Source: Methylobacterium sp. Leaf108
GTDB lineage: Bacteria; Pseudomonadota; Alphaproteobacteria; Rhizobiales; Beijerinckiaceae
DNA: 37,259 nucleotides
Assembly: GCF_001423265.1 (NCBI RefSeq)
Contig: NZ_LMND01000003.1
Span: 74,764-112,022, forward strand
Direction of reading: 5' to 3'
The notes under the pieces were generated by a model. That model saw only the letters and a program-made list of their open reading frames with translations. It did not search any database and was not told where the DNA came from. Positions within the stretch are counted from its first letter, which is position 1, and each line of letters begins with the position of its first letter. This document shows positions 34,239 to 37,259 of the stretch, piece after piece. A program made the translations under genes and the position numbers.

Positions 34239-35309
34239 ATGACGGATGATGGCATGCGCATCTTGGTGACCGGCGGCTGCGGCTTCATCGGCTCGGCGCT
34301 CGTTCTGCACCTGGTGGAAGACCTCGGCCACGACGTCCTCACCCTCGACGCGCTGACCTATGCGGCCAACCCGATCTCGCTGCAGCCGTTGGCCGACGAT
34401 CCGCGCCATCGCCTCGTGGAAGCCGACATCTGCGACGCGCCGGCCGTGCACGCCGCCTTCGCCGCGTTCCGGCCGCAGGCGGTGATGCATCTGGCCGCCG
34501 AGAGCCACGTCGACCGCTCGATCACCGATCCGGGCGCCTTCATCCGCACCAACGTCATCGGCACGCAGGTGATGCTCGATGCGGCCCGCGGCCATTACGA
34601 GGGCCTCACCGGGCCCGACCGCGAGGCTTTTCGCTTCCTCCACGTCTCCACCGACGAGGTCTACGGCTCGCTGCCGCCGGGCGGGTTCTTCACGGAGGAG
34701 AGCCGCTACGACCCGCGCTCGCCCTATTCGGCGTCGAAGGCGGCGTCCGACCATCTGGCCCGCGCCTGGCACGAGACCTACGGGCTGCCGGTGCTGGTCA
34801 CCAACTGCTCCAACAACTACGGCCCCCGGCACTTCCCGGAGAAGCTGATCCCGCTGATGATCCTCAACGCCCTGGAGGGCAAGCCGCTGCCGGTCTACGG
34901 CGACGGGCTCAACGAGCGCGACTGGATCCATGTGGAGGACCACGCCCGCGGCCTCGTGGCGGTGCTGGAGAAGGGCACGCTCGGCGAGACCTACCTCCTC
35001 GGCGGCCGCTCGGTGCGCAACAACCTCGCGGTGGTGAAGGGCCTGTGCGCCGCCTTCGACCGGCTGCGCCCGGAGGCCGGCCCGCACGAGCGGCTGATCA
35101 CCTACGTCGCCGACCGCCCCGGCCACGACCGCCGCTACGCCATCGACCCCACCAAGTCCGAGGCCGAGGTCGGCTGGGTCCCCACCAAGGTGTTCGAGGA
35201 GGCCCTGGAGGAGACCGTGCGCTGGTACCTCGACAACGAATCGTGGTGGCGCCCGATCCGCGAGGGCCGCTATTCCGGCGAACGCCTCGGCCTGTCCGGA
35301 AAGGCCTGA
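34239..35309 (+). CDS. rmlB: dTDP-glucose 4,6-dehydratase
   Basis: This 356-aa extended SDR enzyme converts dTDP-glucose to dTDP-4-keto-6-deoxyglucose. It has the Rossmann motif MRILVTGGCGFIGSALV, HLAAESHVDRSI, the catalytic STDEVYG and YSASKAASDHL, TNCSNNYGPRHFPEKLIP, and GDGLNERDWIHVEDHARG, all RmlB signatures. The start is ATG 34239 or, equally plausible, ATG 34254 (MRILVTGG). It lies 188 bp after jetC, a gap with nothing recognised, and 1 bp before rmlD. Its product is the substrate of both FdtA and the rhamnose pathway. Confidence 0.95.
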   Translation: MTDDGMRILVTGGCGFIGSALVLHLVEDLGHDVLTLDALTYAANPISLQPLADDPRHRLVEADICDAPAVHAAFAAFRPQAVMHLAAESHVDRSITDPGAFIRTNVIGTQVMLDAARGHYEGLTGPDREAFRFLHVSTDEVYGSLPPGGFFTEESRYDPRSPYSASKAASDHLARAWHETYGLPVLVTNCSNNYGPRHFPEKLIPLMILNALEGKPLPVYGDGLNERDWIHVEDHARGLVAVLEKGTLGETYLLGGRSVRNNLAVVKGLCAAFDRLRPEAGPHERLITYVADRPGHDRRYAIDPTKSEAEVGWVPTKVFEEALEETVRWYLDNESWWRPIREGRYSGERLGLSGKA

Positions 35310-35310
35310 G

Positions 35311-36213
35311 GTGGACGTCCTCATCCTCGGCGGGGCCGGGCAGGTCGGCACCGAACTCCAGGCCGCCGGCCGCTGGCCCGAGGGCGTGCGCCTGCACGCC
35401 CCCGACCGGCACGCCCTCGACATCACCGACGCGGCGGCGGTGGCCGCTCTCATCGCCGGAACGCCCTGGGCGGCGGTGATCAACACGGCCGCCTACACGG
35501 CGGTGGACAAGGCCGAGAGCGAGGTCGCGCAGGCCTGGCGCCTGAACGCGCTGGCGCCCGCCTATCTGGCGGCCGAGACGGCCCGCACCGGCATCCCGCT
35601 GGTGCAGGTCTCCACCGACTACGTCTTCGACGGCAGCGCGCCGGGCGCCTACGAGGCCGATGCGCCCATCGCCCCGCGCAGCGTCTACGGGGCCAGCAAG
35701 GCCGCCGGCGAGATGGCGGTGCGCACCGCCAACCCGCGCCACGCCATCGTGCGCACGGCCTGGGTGGTGAGCCCGCACCGGGGCAACTTCGTCAAGACCA
35801 TGCTGAGGTTGGCCGCCGAGCGCGACGCCCTGAGCGTCGTCGACGACCAGCACGGCTGCCCGACGAGCGCGGCCGACCTCGCGCAGGCCCTGGCCGCGAT
35901 CGCCCTGCGCCTGGCGTCCGACGCGGGCGCCCCCACCGGCACGGTCCATTGCGTCAACGAGGGCGCCACCACCTGGTGCGGCTTCGCCCAGGCGATCGTG
36001 GCCGGCGCCGCCCGGCGCGGCGGCCGCTCGGTGCCCGTCACCGGCATCCCCACCAGCGCCTACCCGACTCCGGCCCGGCGGCCCGCCAACTCGCGGCTCT
36101 CCACACGCAGCCTGACGCAGGCCTACGGCCTCGTGCCGCGGCCCTGGGAACAGGCCCTCGACGACATCCTCGACCGGCTCGTGGGGCCGGCGACAGAAGG
36201 AGTGCAGCCATGA
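35311..36213 (+). CDS. rmlD: dTDP-4-dehydrorhamnose reductase
   Basis: The 300-aa SDR enzyme starts at GTG 35311 (MDVLILGGAGQVGTEL). It has the RmlD motifs INTAAYTAVDKAE, STDYVFDG, the catalytic YGASKAAGE, RTAWVVSPHRGNFVKTML (in parts RTAWVVS, NFVKTM) and PARRPANSRL, where the family binds substrate. It performs the last step of dTDP-L-rhamnose synthesis and normally needs RmlC, which is not seen here. It is translationally tied to rmlB (1-bp gap) and rmlA (ATGA overlap). Confidence 0.95.
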   Translation: MDVLILGGAGQVGTELQAAGRWPEGVRLHAPDRHALDITDAAAVAALIAGTPWAAVINTAAYTAVDKAESEVAQAWRLNALAPAYLAAETARTGIPLVQVSTDYVFDGSAPGAYEADAPIAPRSVYGASKAAGEMAVRTANPRHAIVRTAWVVSPHRGNFVKTMLRLAAERDALSVVDDQHGCPTSAADLAQALAAIALRLASDAGAPTGTVHCVNEGATTWCGFAQAIVAGAARRGGRSVPVTGIPTSAYPTPARRPANSRLSTRSLTQAYGLVPRPWEQALDDILDRLVGPATEGVQP

Positions 36214-37100
36214 AGGGGATCGTTCTGGCCGGAGGCTCGGGCACCCGGCTGCATCCGGCGACGCTGTCGATCAACAAGCAGCTGCTGCCGGTCTACGACA
36301 AGCCGATGATCTACTACCCGGTCTCGGTGCTGATGCTGGCGGGCATCCGCGAGATCCTGATCATCTCGAGCCCGGAGCACCTCGACAACTACAAGCGCCT
36401 GTTCGGCACCGGCGAGCAGTTCGGCCTGAGCTTCTCCTACGCGGTGCAGCCGCGTCCCGAGGGCCTGGCGCAGGCCTTCGTCATCGGGCGCGACTTCGTC
36501 GGCAGCGACGACGTCGCCCTGGTGCTGGGCGACAACCTGTTCTTCGGCTCAGGGATGAGCGAGTTGCTGGCGCGGGCGCGCGAGCGCAAGCACGGTGCGA
36601 CGGTGTTCGCCTACCACGTCGAGAATCCGGCCGCCTACGGCGTCGTCACCCTCGACCGCGAGGGCCGGCCCCTGCGCCTCGTGGAGAAGCCCAAGGAGCC
36701 CGAGAGCCCCTGGGCGGTGACGGGCCTCTACTTCTACGACAACCAGGTCCTCGACATCGCCGCGGCGGTGACGCCCTCGGCGCGGGGCGAGCTCGAGATC
36801 ACCAGCGTCAACCAGGCCTACCTGGAGAAGGGCGAGCTCCACGTCGAGAAGATGTCGCGCGGCTACGCCTGGCTCGACACCGGCACCCACGACAGCCTGC
36901 TGGAGGCGGCCGAGTTCGTGCGCACCCTGCAGCACCGCCAGGGCCTGCAGGTCGCCTGCCTGGAGGAGATCGCCTACCTCCAGGGCTTCATCGGCAAGGA
37001 CCAGCTCGTCGCCCGCGGCGAGCTGTTCGCCAAGACCGCCTACGGGCAGAACCTGCTCCGGCTCGCCCGCGAGGAGATGCCGGGGCAGGCCGGGCTCTGA
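36210..37100 (+). CDS. rmlA: Glucose-1-phosphate thymidylyltransferase
   Basis: The 296-aa nucleotidyltransferase makes dTDP-glucose from glucose-1-phosphate and dTTP. It has the signature MKGIVLAGGSGTRLHPAT, KQLLPVYDKPMIYYPVS, VLGDNLFFG, the sugar-site EKPKEP, VTGLYFYD and the C-terminal GYAWLDTGTHDSLLEA. Length is standard. ATG 36210 has a strong AGAAGGAG and overlaps the rmlD stop by ATGA. It ends the rmlBDA operon and is followed within 60 bp by an insertion-sequence end. Confidence 0.97.
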   Translation: MKGIVLAGGSGTRLHPATLSINKQLLPVYDKPMIYYPVSVLMLAGIREILIISSPEHLDNYKRLFGTGEQFGLSFSYAVQPRPEGLAQAFVIGRDFVGSDDVALVLGDNLFFGSGMSELLARARERKHGATVFAYHVENPAAYGVVTLDREGRPLRLVEKPKEPESPWAVTGLYFYDNQVLDIAAAVTPSARGELEITSVNQAYLEKGELHVEKMSRGYAWLDTGTHDSLLEAAEFVRTLQHRQGLQVACLEEIAYLQGFIGKDQLVARGELFAKTAYGQNLLRLAREEMPGQAGL

Positions 37101-37106
37101 GGGGAA

Positions 37107-37143
37107 GGTCGGCAGGCGATGAGGATTTTCGCGTCGCCCGACC
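37107..37143 (+). terminator. Imperfect hairpin after rmlA
   Basis: GGTCGG (37107-37112) and GCGA just inside pair with TCGCCCGACC (37134-37143) with a 3-nt bulge. It begins 7 bp after the rmlA stop and could end the rml transcript; no T-run follows. Confidence 0.35.
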
Positions 37144-37160
37144 CGTTGATCAGCCCCCAT

Positions 37161-37259
37161 TGAAGTGGTCCGCCCTTTGGTATGGCTTTTGAGCCTGGAG
37201 GACGGACAAGATGGCAAAGCACCCGAAGCCCGAGGAGATCGTCGCCAAGCTACGGCAGG
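37161..37259 (+). mobile_element. Left end of an IS3-like insertion sequence (truncated by the window)
   Basis: TGAAGTGGTCCGCCC at 37161 starts with the TG of IS3-family terminal repeats and is followed 36 bp later by a transposase start. The sequence changes from GC-rich gene tail to this end within a few bases. The right end is outside the window, so the boundary rests on the TGA start and distance alone. Confidence 0.5.
37211..37259 (+). CDS. IS3-family transposase OrfA, N-terminal fragment
   Basis: The frame ATG 37211 reads MAKHPKPEEIVAKLRQ up to the window edge. This matches the N-terminus of OrfA proteins of IS3-family elements of the ISL/IS407-like type, where a helix-turn-helix follows. 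GGAGGA lies about 9 bases upstream. Only 16 residues are visible, so the family call is tentative. Confidence 0.6.
   Translation, partial: MAKHPKPEEIVAKLRQ

Noticed and set aside
30571..34239. Minus-strand open frame of 1222 aa opposite jetC
   Set aside because: No motifs, compositionally biased; jetC on the plus strand has both Walker motifs and the signature.

Overview
The window is very GC-rich, has few and short intergenic gaps, and reads as chromosome of an alphaproteobacterium. A Methylobacterium-like (Hyphomicrobiales) host is my best guess from overall protein character; that is inference and no marker gene proves it. No rRNA, tRNA or CRISPR array was seen.

Layout, left to right. 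(1) 1-2595: 3' part of a fused [2Fe-2S]/molybdopterin hydroxylase of the xanthine dehydrogenase superfamily. (2) 2583-6099, minus strand: gmd, an rmd-like reductase and manC, which together make GDP-mannose and a GDP-6-deoxyhexose (probably GDP-D-rhamnose). (3) 6312-9445: a small 4-fold beta-flower protein, an MhqD-like hydrolase, an MhqO-like VOC dioxygenase and a divergent LysR regulator, with a perfect 10-bp inverted repeat between the last two. (4) 9558-16713: a GntR/FCD regulator, a PuuE-like deacetylase, a Liv-type ABC importer whose permease and both ATPases are one polypeptide, its binding protein, and a SnoaL/NTF2-like protein. (5) 16772-34050: the genes for a JetA-like protein (16772-18169), a JetB/DUF4194 protein (24346-24978) and a JetC SMC-like ATPase (about 30595-34050). 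All three are on the plus strand and in A-B-C order, but they are separated by an orphan oligopeptide-type binding protein, an IS110 transposase, a LOV hybrid histidine kinase, a DUF1206 membrane protein and a four-gene amino-sugar operon. (6) 25928-30265, minus: fdtA-fdtB-acyltransferase-glycosyltransferase, each pair joined by a 4-bp ATGA overlap. (7) 34239-37100, plus: rmlB-rmlD-rmlA. (8) from about 37161: the left end of an IS3-like element that runs off the window.

How the genes fit together. The three sugar blocks supply GDP-rhamnose-like, dTDP-3-acetamido-3,6-dideoxyhexose and dTDP-rhamnose-type precursors for a surface polysaccharide. RmlB would feed both FdtA and RmlD; rmlC is not in the window. 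The GntR, deacetylase, Liv and binding-protein genes look like an uptake and catabolism module of unknown substrate. A TGCATACA/TGTATGCA motif lies in front of both solute-binding-protein genes.

The most interesting feature is the Wadjet/MksBEF-like condensin whose A, B and C subunits are dispersed over about 17 kb with no JetD/MksG nuclease in the window. Known Wadjet and Mks systems are compact operons, so this is either an exploded plasmid-defence system, a JetD-less chromosomal condensin, or a system whose nuclease is encoded elsewhere.
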